64,000 bases of DNA from UBA11889 sp002313255 (GCA_913045265.1 CAJWQX010000001.1:40385-104384), one strand, 5' to 3'; numbered from the stretch's first letter, positions 27,149 to 36,554 are shown. Numbers and translations are program-made. Notes: generated by a model not told the origin, from the letters alone.

Positions 27149-28261
27149 TTAGCTCAAGGTGTCGTTGCCGAGCCGATCGTACGCCTCGTTGCTAGCAACC
27201 AAATGTTGGACTGATCCATGTACATCACGAAAACAGCGCTCGAGAACACCACCCTCAAACATCGCCGACGCACCCAGGAAATGAAATAGGTGCGACACCA
27301 CCTCGGCACAAAGTTCACTTCCGTACGCCACACAAGCCATCATCTCGTCGATACCTTGGCTCTCAATAGCACCCGACGACTGGCATTGGTTCCATGCTTT
27401 CGCCATGGTATCGATGCCTAACGCACGTACCGACGCAATTTGCATTCGCGCTTTACCAATCTCGTATTCGAATGCGCCTCTTCGCGCCAGCAACGAACCG
27501 AATCCACGTGATTTCGATCGCGCGTAGTGGATTGCCTCGTCGAAGAAACGTTCCGTGACACCGAGCGTAAAGCCTAAATTCTCTCCAGCAACGTACGCTG
27601 GATAAGGAATCGAATATTCGGGTCCTCCACGTTCAGGATCGCTCCGGGGTTCAATGATGCGATGAAAAGGAACGAATACGTCATCACACTCAATATCCAG
27701 ACTTCCGGTACCTTTCAGCGCCATGACATTCCATTCACCCGTGATGTCGAACTCGGATCGCGGAACCACGACCGAACAAATGCCGCCACCCCCATCTATT
27801 TCTATCGTCGTTAACATGGCCCATTCGGCGTGGGTACAACCGCTCGCATATTTCCATTTTCCGCTGACCACGACGCCTTCATCGGTCGTTTTATGTTGTC
27901 CGGTCGGTGCAGCAACACCGGCAAAAAAAGGAACGGCATCGTCGCTAAAGACTTCCACGAAACCCTTCGCGGGTAATTTCGCTGCAGCAATACTCGCTGC
28001 ACCCGCATGGTTAAATCCTGTCCAACCGGCCGTCGCATTCGCGTACGAAAGTGCTGCGAAAAATTCCACCTGTTCGGATAGGGTCAAATTGTCACCACCT
28101 GCTTCGGCCGGAGCCTTGACCAAGGGCACTTTAATCGTACGCATGATGTCCACCAACGTCGCCGGAGCACTGCCCTGCCGGTCCGCTTCAGCCGCCGTCC
28201 GGTTAAGTTCCACTTCATGGCTTTGAATAGCTTCAACAAGTTCCTCGATGGAACGCGACAT
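27149..28261 (-). CDS. Acyl-CoA-dehydrogenase-fold flavoprotein (HsaA-like)
   Basis: 370 residues from ATG 28261, with GAGG a few bases upstream; a TTG immediately before could also be used. The sequence has the fold of acyl-CoA dehydrogenases: an N-terminal helical domain, a beta domain with V-S-G-K-W-K-Y-A-S-G and M-A-L-K-G-T-G-S, and a C-terminal helical bundle. G-K-W-x-(Y/F)-x-S-G is typical of the two-component flavin monooxygenase branch (HsaA, IcaA-like) as well as some dehydrogenases. It lies 39 bp after the PhyH gene on the same strand, a likely operon. Confidence 0.82.
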   Translation of the reverse strand: MSRSIEELVEAIQSHEVELNRTAAEADRQGSAPATLVDIMRTIKVPLVKAPAEAGGDNLTLSEQVEFFAALSYANATAGWTGFNHAGAASIAAAKLPAKGFVEVFSDDAVPFFAGVAAPTGQHKTTDEGVVVSGKWKYASGCTHAEWAMLTTIEIDGGGGICSVVVPRSEFDITGEWNVMALKGTGSLDIECDDVFVPFHRIIEPRSDPERGGPEYSIPYPAYVAGENLGFTLGVTERFFDEAIHYARSKSRGFGSLLARRGAFEYEIGKARMQIASVRALGIDTMAKAWNQCQSSGAIESQGIDEMMACVAYGSELCAEVVSHLFHFLGASAMFEGGVLERCFRDVHGSVQHLVASNEAYDRLGNDTLS

Positions 28262-28300
28262 CAATGAATCCTCAAGCAGCCATCGAATGCGAGATTTTCT

Positions 28301-29143
28301 TCAACCACGGACGTTTCTCTCGGCCGTCTCTTCGTCTCGCAATCGGCTGCTCTCTTCGACCGACAAGACGGTGCCGGACCTTGTGATAGGAAGATTCGCC
28401 GGTCCAAACGCATTGCGATTCTTAAGGTCAATGCAATCCTTCGCCTGGTAGACATTGATCAAGCCTATCTTGCTCTCGTCCGTATAGTTCGAATTGGCTC
28501 GATGCATCAGCCAAGAGTCAAAAACTAAGACGTCCCCCGAATTAAATTCCGGGGCGGCGGCACGCGCCTCATACGCCTCGAACCCAACGATTACACGTTT
28601 CTTAACGGGCCATCCTTCGACTGTCTCGTAGCCTCGCTCAAACACGCCATCACGGTGACTTCGGGGTACGAGTGACGTTCCACCAGTACATGGACCCATC
28701 TCGTGGAGATAGGTGATTGCACAACCGTTCTTGAAATTTGACAGTGGGACGTAATCCGGTGCGTCTTGGTGCCAACCGTGAAAGTCGTTGTTCAGTTGCG
28801 GCGTCTTAATCACTGCAGCCGATTGAAATCCGTTGATATCGGGTCCGTATAAGTCACAAAAGATTTGAGTTAGCGCCCTCGCACGCATATGCGCATCGAA
28901 TCTTTCGTGCATCAAAAAAATGTCGTTGAGATAGGTCACCCTATTCGGATTAACTTCATCACCCGGTTGTTTCGTCCAAGGATCGAAGCCAACGCCAGGC
29001 GCACCACGTGTTGCCCTCGATAGAATTTCCGCTGCCGCGTCACGCAATTCAGCGATTTCGCTGCCAGAAAAAACCCCGCGAAGAATTAAATATCCGTCTG
29101 TCGCGAAACGGCCCTTTTGACTTTCAGTCAGAATAATCGCCAC
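28301..29143 (-). CDS. PhyH-family Fe(II)/2-oxoglutarate dioxygenase
   Basis: 280 residues. Iron motif H-Q-D at 125-127 (G-W-H-Q-D-A-P-D-Y), P-R-S-H loop near 163, and the distal histidine 214 in W-L-M-H-R-A-N-S-N. The N-terminal F-A-T-D-G-Y-L-I-L-R-G-V-F is the typical opening of the family. It is divergent from the second GrdB-like selenoprotein gene across 174 bp and followed by the acyl-CoA-dehydrogenase-like gene, so the three may serve one pathway. Substrate not apparent. Confidence 0.9.
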   Translation of the reverse strand: MAIILTESQKGRFATDGYLILRGVFSGSEIAELRDAAAEILSRATRGAPGVGFDPWTKQPGDEVNPNRVTYLNDIFLMHERFDAHMRARALTQIFCDLYGPDINGFQSAAVIKTPQLNNDFHGWHQDAPDYVPLSNFKNGCAITYLHEMGPCTGGTSLVPRSHRDGVFERGYETVEGWPVKKRVIVGFEAYEARAAAPEFNSGDVLVFDSWLMHRANSNYTDESKIGLINVYQAKDCIDLKNRNAFGPANLPITRSGTVLSVEESSRLRDEETAERNVRG

Positions 29144-29317
29144 AGCCCCTCATCGACCCATTAATTGCGTACTAACGAATCCAGAATACCCGGCTCATCA
29201 AAGCAATAAAATACGACGGCACCCCCAAGGGACAACCAACCGTCAATACCGCTACACTCATCGGATCCGGAAATCCGCGAGCCGCTTCGGGTCCATTGCA
29301 GAAAAGGAGCCGTCTTC

Positions 29318-30259
29318 ATGGGAAATGTTCCTTCACAAATTCCTGACTATGCGTGGGGAGATCCACCCAATCCCGGCGAATGCGATCCTTATCTCTTTCT
29401 CGAAGAAGCCATCGATAAACTCATTCGTAATAACGTGAAATTCGGTGCCTTGGTCCATGATATCCCCTGGTCAAACGTTACAAAGCCCCTCAACGAAAGC
29501 TCGATTAGCGTCGTTTCGACCGCCGGCCTTTCGATGAAAGATGACGAGCCCTTTGATATGGAGACCGAACGTAAACGACCGACTTGGGGCGACCCGAGCT
29601 GGCGACGATTGGATCGAGACATTACCGCCGATTCCATCGCAGCGAATCATCTCCACATCGAGACTAGCCACCTGTTCGAGGATCTGGACGTGTGTTTCCC
29701 CGTTCCGTTATTGCGGAAGCTAGAACGAGAGAACGCTGTCGGAAGCGTCGCGCCGAATCACTACTCCATCATGGGATTTCAAGGATCGGATCTTCGCCGA
29801 ATCGCCCCAAGTTGCGTTGCGATCGCGGAGGCTATGGTTGATGACGATGTCGATCTCGCGCTGCTCATTCCTGTCTGACCCCAATGCCAACTGACGGCCG
29901 GTCTGGTCGCACGCGAGATCGAACAAAGAGGCATTCCCACAGTCGTACTGAACTCCATCTGGTCTTTTCAAAAAATCTCGGGTATGCCTAGAGTGGCAGC
30001 GATCGAATTTCCTATGGGGCGCGCCCTCGGCGATGTGGGTAATGACGAACTACACCGAAATATTCTGCTCGCGACTCTGGAAGTTTTTGAACAAGCAAAA
30101 TCGCCAGGTTGGGTCGAGCATTTGCCATTTAAGTGGCCTCACCCTGTCGAGGAAACGACTTGGCTACCCGATCCTCCGCCCCCTTATCTGAAAATCATTC
30201 GCGAAACCATCGACGACATAGTGGTGAGAATCCGAGAACGAGCGATAAAGACGCTTTGA
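29318..30259 (+). CDS. GrdB-like selenoprotein with in-frame UGA (Sec187)
   Basis: 313 residues including selenocysteine, from ATG 29318 with AAGGAG upstream. UGA at 29876-29878 falls in A-L-L-I-P-V-U-P-Q-C, and the frame stays open for 126 further codons to TGA. The continuation Q-L-T-A-G-L-V-A-R-E-I-E-Q-R-G-I-P-T-V and E-F-P-M-G-R matches the second half of GrdB-family proteins and the paralogue at 5844-6986. The residues before, N-H-Y-S-I-M-G-F-Q, match the family's H-Y-S-x-M-G motif. This copy is shorter than the first and only distantly similar, so the two are not a recent duplication. Dependent on the Sec machinery, which is not in this window. Confidence 0.88.
29887..29906 (+). promoter_or_regulatory. 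SECIS-like hairpin after UGA 29876-29878
   Basis: GAC (29893-29895) pairs with GTC (29901-29903) around the loop GGCCG, and CCA (29887-29889) with TGG (29904-29906), with a three-base bulge on the 5' side. The first loop G is 18 nt after the UGA. A bulge on the 5' arm and a loop G are features of bacterial SECIS, but this hairpin is short. Confidence 0.45.
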
Positions 30260-30356
30260 CGAATACTCTTAATATTCCTGACAGAGTTTGGATTCTCTAC
30301 GACCGAAACGGCTAAAGCGTCAGCGCGGTCATGCGTCAACGCTCTGTTGTCGCTAA

Positions 30357-30394
30357 CGGAGGAACGTCCCCACCTCGGCCGAGACGACCCTCCG
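30357..30394. terminator. Hairpin between convergent genes
   Basis: CGGAGG (30357-30362) pairs with CCTCCG (30389-30394), enclosing the palindrome CTCGGCCGAG (30374-30383). It sits between the ends of the selenoprotein gene and the convergent lipoprotein gene, where a bidirectional terminator would be expected. U-runs are lacking, so this is tentative. Confidence 0.35.
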
Positions 30395-30405
30395 CGGGTC
30401 AGAAT

Positions 30406-31290
30406 TTACGAATTCGGTAGACCTTTTATGATCCACGCCCCGTCATACGCTAGTCGATCACCGCAGGTTGCGACCGAATCAAACTCGGCTTGTATTTCCT
30501 GACCATGTGCAATGAATGTATTCATACCGGTATCTTTTTCTGCATTCGTCTCCCAATAATTCGCCCAAACCGTGTCGTACCGATCGGGAGCGATTTCCGA
30601 CTGCTTAGCTGACGCAACGTCAAAATCGGGGTAGTGAATAGAGTAAAAGTAACCGGATGGTCCATTAGTCTCTTCGTAATCGTTCAAGAACTTCTCGTAC
30701 GGACCATTCAGGATAGCCGGCAAGTCATCGGCGTTCTTGCCTTCATTGAAACTACAGAACATAAAGTCAACGGCTGCGGGTGGATCCTCCCACGTCCACG
30801 GACGACTCGGGGATCTCGGAACCCCCACATTAAAGCCCCACAGGTTTTCAAAGTTCTCACCCCCACACGACTCCACATCCGGATGCATTGCATCAATTTT
30901 CGATTGTGCTTCCCCGTCGGTCCAAGCTTGCCAAACCGCATCTCGTGTCTCTTTGTCCGGCCACCAGAGCGCATCAATATAATCAAACTCGTCGGACGTC
31001 CATCCATTGGGATGCAAGCGGTACCCGTTTAGGGACTCTCCGCCAAATTCATCAACCAGCCGATTCGTGTCAGCGAGAAGCGCGGCCATGCTTTCTTTGT
31101 TCGCATTGGCGCCGCTCGAGCACCACAAGTACTCGACGTAATAACTGGACGCTAACCCTTGGTCCGACGAGGCATAGCCGTCATCAGAACTTGTTTCATC
31201 TGCCACAGGTGAACCGACTTCTTGTTGACTACAAGACGCCAAGAATCCCATTGACACAACTAGCACAAACGTTTGCTGAAATCGTTTCAT
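30406..31290 (-). CDS. Lipoprotein with internal duplication, unknown
   Basis: 294 residues from ATG 31290, chosen because it gives a lipoprotein signal with lipobox L-A-S-C. The mature protein has two related halves: residues about 45-150 start Y-L-W-C-S and end with S-C-G-G-E-N-F, and residues about 175-285 start F-M-F-C-S and end A-T-C-G-D. Each half therefore has two cysteines at equivalent places, probably a disulfide per repeat. Many W and Y residues suggest a ligand-binding surface. It resembles duplicated dimeric alpha/beta-barrel (NIPSNAP/EthD-type) proteins, but no family is certain. Confidence 0.65.
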   Translation of the reverse strand: MKRFQQTFVLVVSMGFLASCSQQEVGSPVADETSSDDGYASSDQGLASSYYVEYLWCSSGANANKESMAALLADTNRLVDEFGGESLNGYRLHPNGWTSDEFDYIDALWWPDKETRDAVWQAWTDGEAQSKIDAMHPDVESCGGENFENLWGFNVGVPRSPSRPWTWEDPPAAVDFMFCSFNEGKNADDLPAILNGPYEKFLNDYEETNGPSGYFYSIHYPDFDVASAKQSEIAPDRYDTVWANYWETNAEKDTGMNTFIAHGQEIQAEFDSVATCGDRLAYDGAWIIKGLPNS

Positions 31291-31449
31291 CCCTTGGTTC
31301 CCCCATGCACATACCGCTAGAACATCACGGCCATCGCATGAACTCAACCCCCAAATATGCCTTCGAAGCACGATAAGTTGACGTGCTGAACCTTTATTGC
31401 GTGTGTCAATCCAGGACCCCATCGATCGCACGAACGTCGAGGTCTTAAG

Positions 31450-32754
31450 CTATTCGGCGAAATCTCGACCTTTCGATTTGGCAACTTCTCGCGCACTGGG
31501 GTTGACGGACTCACGAAACGGAATCTCAGCAACCGACGCCTCGACGGCAACACCAGGGGTTTCAGCGTACTCGTCCGGCAGCTCGACCATAAGATCCGTC
31601 CCAACTTGAGACGATTCGATAGGCACCCAACCAAGCGCAATATTCGTGTTGAGTTCAGGAGACCACCAGGGCGATGTAACGTACCCGACACGCTCTGAAT
31701 TCGAATTCGAAATCAGCCAAAAGTCAGACGCGTAGTCGTCAATCGGTTTCCCGCCCAAGGTTAGACCCACCATTTTCATTTTGAATGGGAACCCGCCCCC
31801 ATCAATCACGGCCCGTTGGCGTTCCAATTCGGCCTTACCAACATAATCGGCCGCCTTATTGCGCGGAACCTGATACGACAGATTCACCTGGAAGGGCGAG
31901 GTCTCGAAATCCATATCCTGACCCCACGAGAGAATACCGGCAGCGATGCGTCGATGATGCGCCGGCGCGATAACTTGCAGGCCGAATTCTGTTCCCGCAT
32001 CAAGAACAGCATTCCATACAGTTTCAGCATGCACGTGTGCATCTTTAACGTATATCTCATAGCCCTTCTCGCCAGTAAAACCCGTCTGACTAATGATCAC
32101 ATCAACACCCTCGACCTGCGTTTCAATCAATCCGTAGTACGGGATATCGCGGACCGCCTCGCCAACCAATTTTGCTAGCAAATTCTCCGAGAGCGGTCCT
32201 TGAATTTGGACTGGGCAAACGTCTATCTCGTCGATTGCGACTTCGTATTTACAACCGACGTTGACACCTTGCAACCAAAACATCAGATCACTGTCCGAAA
32301 TCGAAAACCAAAACTCATCCGCCGCGGGCCGAAGAAGAACGGGATCGTTCAGAATGCCTCCTTTCTCGTTACAGAGGATGCAGTACTTGCCGTTTCCCGG
32401 CTTAATCTTCGACGCGTCCCGCGTAATCACATAATTCACAAATGCCTCCGCATCCGCGCCTTTGACTCGAATCTGACGCTCGACTGCCACATTCCACATG
32501 GTGACTCGATTCACAAGGGCATCGTATTCCGCCATGGTGCCGCCATCTTCGGGCCGCACATATCCTCTGGGGTGGTAAATACGGTTATACGTCGTTGCGC
32601 GCCAACAACCCGCTTCGATCGACAGATGCCAAAACGGCGATTTGCGTACCCGCGTTGAGATCAACATTTCCACCGGTGTTCGACCGCTTTGTCGCAAGTT
32701 GTACGGGACAACGCGTTCGCTTTGATCAACGCTAGGATAATTTGGATGGTTCAA
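31450..32754 (-). CDS. GcvT/DmdA-like tetrahydrofolate-dependent methyltransferase
   Basis: 434 residues. The aminomethyltransferase fold is evident: V-E-R-Q-I-R-V-K-G-A-D-A, G-G-I-L-N-D-P-V, V-Q-I-Q-G-P-L-S-E-N-L, and S-Q-T-G-F-T-G-E-K-G-Y-E-I-Y, then the GCV_T C-terminal domain with G-W-V-P. The layout resembles DMSP demethylase DmdA and related O- and N-demethylases more than true GcvT (longer N-terminus with T-R-V-R-K-S-P-F). Such enzymes transfer a methyl or methylene group to tetrahydrofolate. It sits 23 bp after the dimethylglycine-dehydrogenase-like gene, so both probably form one operon. True DmdA identity is unproven. Confidence 0.8.
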   Translation of the reverse strand: MNHPNYPSVDQSERVVPYNLRQSGRTPVEMLISTRVRKSPFWHLSIEAGCWRATTYNRIYHPRGYVRPEDGGTMAEYDALVNRVTMWNVAVERQIRVKGADAEAFVNYVITRDASKIKPGNGKYCILCNEKGGILNDPVLLRPAADEFWFSISDSDLMFWLQGVNVGCKYEVAIDEIDVCPVQIQGPLSENLLAKLVGEAVRDIPYYGLIETQVEGVDVIISQTGFTGEKGYEIYVKDAHVHAETVWNAVLDAGTEFGLQVIAPAHHRRIAAGILSWGQDMDFETSPFQVNLSYQVPRNKAADYVGKAELERQRAVIDGGGFPFKMKMVGLTLGGKPIDDYASDFWLISNSNSERVGYVTSPWWSPELNTNIALGWVPIESSQVGTDLMVELPDEYAETPGVAVEASVAEIPFRESVNPSAREVAKSKGRDFAE

Positions 32755-32777
32755 ACGTATTCCTCCACATTCAGGTG

Positions 32778-35375
32778 TTACGCGCGTACGCGCTTATTGT
32801 CGGGGTCATATAGCGAACCCCGACCAGCAATCTGGACAGTCATCGGATAATGGCCGTTCCCCTTTTCGTTAAAGTATTCGAGAACTAACTTCTTTCCCGG
32901 CAGCGCAATCGCGGCAGGAAGGTAGCCCATTACTACGTGCTCGCCAATAGAAGGGCAATACGAAGTGCTTGTGGCGTAGGATCGACGCCCACCCGCATCG
33001 ATGGGCACCTCCAACGTGTCGGCATCAAGAATCGGAGAGATGCCCACTGGATAACGAGTGGACCCGTCGCCGACCTTTTGGGAATCGAGCGTCATCGTAC
33101 AAAGCAGCGCAGACGGCTGCTGCTGCCGATGGGATAAGTGCGCCTGTTTCCCCTGAAAATCGGCGGGTTTTACCTGTGGTCGTTGTACAGCGGACTCGCA
33201 CGCGTTGTATTCGGTCTCGAGATCCGCTCCCTGCAAGCGAAACGACTTCTCTAGTCTTCTGCTAGTCGCGTAGGTCTCGATCCCTACGGGAACGACCCCC
33301 TCATCCAAACACGCATCAAAAAGCGCAAGCCCATCGCTCGAATCGTTATCAAGATAGATCTCCCAACCGCTCTCACCCACATATGAGATTCGAGCAGCCC
33401 AGACCTGCATCTGCGTACCGCTTGGCAGCCGTAACTCCAGCTCCTTTGCCGTCGCAAAGGCGAACGCTTCGTTTGCCACTTCATCATTGCTTGCAAAGCG
33501 CCCTAGTACCTCTCGTGCTTTTGGGCCCCATAAACCCAACGTTGCCAAATCGTGCGTACGAATCACAATTTCTGCATCTAATCCAAGGTCGTCGCGATGG
33601 TTGCGAATAGTGACCCAATCACGATTGCCATCAGCGCCGCCAGTTACCACCCGATATCGGTCGTTGCTAAGTCGAGAGATCGTTAGGTCGGCATGGACGC
33701 CGCCGTCTTGATCAAGAAAATTAGTGTAGATGACCCGGCCGTCCGGCGTATTACCACCTACCTTGGCAACCGAAAGAAATTCGAGCATTTTTTCCGCATC
33801 AGGCCCTTCGATATCGAAAATGGCGAAGTGGGATAGGTTGATCATTCCCACGGAGGCACTCATAGCTAATTGCTCTGCATTCGCAAGTTCGTACGGGACA
33901 TGGCGTCGATCCCACTCGTTCTCCCGTACCGGAATTTGTGATAGGTAGTCGCTTAACTTTTCCCGGTTGGTTTCGTACGCGAATGCCCGTTCCCATCCCG
34001 CAATCTCGTTATCAAAATGCCCTCCTAGATCTTTTTCCCGTTCAAAAAAAGGGCTAACAAAAATCTGCCGCTGCGAAACATATGGCTCGCGAGGGTGGAT
34101 CGGTGGCGTATAGATGGTCTGGGCGTTCTCGAACACGCGGTCGCGGACAAAGTCCCGGGTTTTCTGGGCAGGGTAAAAACGGGCGATGTCAAACGAGTGC
34201 ATATCCATCTGCGGTCGACCCGAGGTCATCCACTCAGCACAGAGTCTGGCGCAACCTGGCCCATCCTTGACCCAGACCGCTTCGCAAAGCCAAAAACCCC
34301 TGACTTCGGGACTTTCTCCGATGAGTGATGCAGCATCCGTTGATACGGACAGCAGTCCATTGAATGAACTACGCTCATCCCAACCAAGTTCTTGAAGCGC
34401 CGGTACGGTGGTAAAACCCTTTTCAAGAGGTTCGGCGATTTCTTCTAAATCCAGGTGCCGCATCGAAAGTGAAGCCATGGACTTTTCGGGATTACCGATA
34501 TCTTTGGGTTCGACAAGCCGAGGATTTGTTTCTTCGTAATACCCCCACTCGAGCATGCCACCATGAATTCGACCCGTATCTCGAACGTACGCCGAGTTGC
34601 CTTGGTCCCGAAAAAGGGGGTGGACCAGGAATTCCTCCGTTCCTTGAATACTCTCTAGCGGACCAAAAAAGAGAAGAGGATGTTCCACGGGAGATAACGG
34701 TACTGGAACTCCAGCCATTTCTCCGAGCAAAGGGCCCCATATGCCCGATGTGATGACCACCCGTGGCGTCTGTATCGTACCGCTTTCCGTATGGACGCCG
34801 GTGACACGTCCGTCGACGATCTCAAAACCAGTTGCGGGCGTATCGCTGTACGTTTGAAGTGCGCCCTTCTCGCGAGCTCGCTCGACCATCGCGGCAACCA
34901 CGTCTTGCGATCTAGGTACCACCAGCCCAGCATCTGGATCCCACATGGCGCCGCGAATGGAATTCTCGTCAAGTAACGGGAATTTGGTCGCCGCCTCTCG
35001 AGCCGAAATTAAACTTACATTGGTCCCAAACGCTTTTCCTGAAGCCACCTTGCGTTTCAGTTCTTCCCAGCGAGCATCATCTTCGGGACGACATACCTCC
35101 ATCCCGCCGCGTTTCAAAAAAAACCCGTTGTTCTCATAAAATCGTCGACTGTATGCCGTCGTCCAATTGCTCAACTTGTCGTGAGCGGTGTTAAACACAA
35201 AATCGGATGCATGTGACGTCGAACCGATGTCCGAGGGGATTACTGCGGCTTTTTCCAAGCCTACGATGTTTCTTACGCCAAACTCCGCCAACCAATACGC
35301 AAGGGTCGATCCGACGATTCCACCAACGCCGACGATTACGACTTCTGCAGTTTCAGGCAGTTTCCGTTTTTTCAT
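32778..35375 (-). CDS. FAD oxidoreductase-GcvT fusion, dimethylglycine/sarcosine dehydrogenase-like
   Basis: 865 residues from ATG 35375; a GTG at 35423 would add 16. The N-terminal half is a DAO-type FAD domain (V-V-I-V-G-V-G-G-I-V-G-S near residue 12) followed by the FAO_M linker. The C-terminal half is a GcvT domain with D-I-E-G-P-D-A-E-K-M-L, G-G-V-H-A-D-L-T and Y-V-G-E-S-G-W-E-I-Y. This is the architecture of dimethylglycine and sarcosine dehydrogenases, which oxidise an N-methyl group and hand the formaldehyde unit to tetrahydrofolate. Together with the next gene it suggests breakdown of betaine-type or other methylated compounds. Confidence 0.9.
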   Translation of the reverse strand: MKKRKLPETAEVVIVGVGGIVGSTLAYWLAEFGVRNIVGLEKAAVIPSDIGSTSHASDFVFNTAHDKLSNWTTAYSRRFYENNGFFLKRGGMEVCRPEDDARWEELKRKVASGKAFGTNVSLISAREAATKFPLLDENSIRGAMWDPDAGLVVPRSQDVVAAMVERAREKGALQTYSDTPATGFEIVDGRVTGVHTESGTIQTPRVVITSGIWGPLLGEMAGVPVPLSPVEHPLLFFGPLESIQGTEEFLVHPLFRDQGNSAYVRDTGRIHGGMLEWGYYEETNPRLVEPKDIGNPEKSMASLSMRHLDLEEIAEPLEKGFTTVPALQELGWDERSSFNGLLSVSTDAASLIGESPEVRGFWLCEAVWVKDGPGCARLCAEWMTSGRPQMDMHSFDIARFYPAQKTRDFVRDRVFENAQTIYTPPIHPREPYVSQRQIFVSPFFEREKDLGGHFDNEIAGWERAFAYETNREKLSDYLSQIPVRENEWDRRHVPYELANAEQLAMSASVGMINLSHFAIFDIEGPDAEKMLEFLSVAKVGGNTPDGRVIYTNFLDQDGGVHADLTISRLSNDRYRVVTGGADGNRDWVTIRNHRDDLGLDAEIVIRTHDLATLGLWGPKAREVLGRFASNDEVANEAFAFATAKELELRLPSGTQMQVWAARISYVGESGWEIYLDNDSSDGLALFDACLDEGVVPVGIETYATSRRLEKSFRLQGADLETEYNACESAVQRPQVKPADFQGKQAHLSHRQQQPSALLCTMTLDSQKVGDGSTRYPVGISPILDADTLEVPIDAGGRRSYATSTSYCPSIGEHVVMGYLPAAIALPGKKLVLEYFNEKGNGHYPMTVQIAGRGSLYDPDNKRVRA

Positions 35376-35588
35376 CTTCTGTTCGTCTTGAATACAGCAA
35401 ACGCGGCCGCGCAATTCTTGCACTCACTGGGGGAGAAATCGAACAAATTTATTCATTTAATAACGTTCGAATTGCTTCCAAAATAGCCTATCTCTTCATC
35501 GTCCCATGGCATCTCTACGCGAATAATCGGATCGGTCGTATTTCGGTGTACGCTTATCGCTGCGAGGCTTCTTGGTAATGCGCTGTTT

Positions 35589-36554
35589 ATGTTCATCCGC
35601 TGGCTCAAGGCATTGTTTTTCTTAGCGTTTATCGGGTCACACGCATCAATCAACGCGAACGATGGACCCAATCCTACCGGCGTTCACTCGACTGCGCCCG
35701 CAGAACCTACAATCGAGTCACTGGCCGTCGAAGGACCCTACAATGTTGAACGATTGCGGGAAACTGACGGTCTACGAGATGGTCCCCGTTACCGTGGCGC
35801 GACTATTTATTACCCTCCAGAAACATCCCATCCACTTGCTAGTGTCGTAGTCGTTCCAGGCTGGGGAAGTTCCGAGCGCTCGATCCAAGGATGGGGCCCG
35901 TTTTTCGCGTCTCACGGTATCGTCACGATGACGATCGGTACCAATAATCCGCCCAAGGATTTTCCGAAGGATCGTGCTGACGCACTCGTCGACGCAATCG
36001 TCACGCTACGTGCAGAAAACGCCCGCAAAGAATCACCGATCTTTCAACGGCTTGATCTGTCGCGCATTGCCGTAGGCGGTTGGTCCATGGGCGGAGGTGG
36101 CGCGCAACTGGCCGCCGTCCAAAACCCAACTCTCAAGGCAGCTATCGGGCTTTGTCCCTGGCACGAACCCGGAGGCATTTTTGAACACGCTGTTCCATTA
36201 CTGATCATCGGCGGCGAAAAAGATCGTCGAGCACCTTTCGACGAACACGGTCTAATCCACTACTGTACGACGCCATCGACTACACCAAAATTATTGTTTG
36301 AAGTCCGCGGTGCCGGGCATTGGGTAGCAAACGGACCGAAGGGCGTATACCGCGATACCGGCAACGGTGACGTCGGAAGGATTGCATTGGCCTGGCTCAA
36401 GGTATTTCTTGTGGGCGACGAGCGTTACAAGAAATTCTTGTCGATCAAACCGCAATCGGCTAGTCGGTTCGAAAGCAACATTCGGGGCGTATCGAGCGGC
36501 GACGACAAAACGCTCGACGCCAGCTCCGTGTGCGACACCCTCGACAGCCTATGA
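35589..36554 (+). CDS. Secreted PETase/cutinase-like polyester-type hydrolase
   Basis: 321 residues with a signal peptide (residues 1-24). The alpha/beta hydrolase core parallels bacterial PETases and cutinases along its length: V-V-V-P-G-W-G oxyanion strand, W-G-P-F-F-A-S-H-G, nucleophile Ser166 in G-W-S-M-G-G-G-G, Trp191 in C-P-W-H, Asp212 in E-K-D, and His244 in G-A-G-H-W. The tyrosine of PETase after P-G is a tryptophan here (Trp92), and the PETase-specific extra disulfide near the acid is absent. Natural substrates could be polyesters, cutin-like lipids or other esters. It is divergent from the FAD-GcvT gene. Confidence 0.85.
   Translation: MFIRWLKALFFLAFIGSHASINANDGPNPTGVHSTAPAEPTIESLAVEGPYNVERLRETDGLRDGPRYRGATIYYPPETSHPLASVVVVPGWGSSERSIQGWGPFFASHGIVTMTIGTNNPPKDFPKDRADALVDAIVTLRAENARKESPIFQRLDLSRIAVGGWSMGGGGAQLAAVQNPTLKAAIGLCPWHEPGGIFEHAVPLLIIGGEKDRRAPFDEHGLIHYCTTPSTTPKLLFEVRGAGHWVANGPKGVYRDTGNGDVGRIALAWLKVFLVGDERYKKFLSIKPQSASRFESNIRGVSSGDDKTLDASSVCDTLDSL

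Noticed and set aside
32200..32658. 152-codon plus-strand frame
   Set aside because: Antisense shadow of the GcvT/DmdA-like gene.
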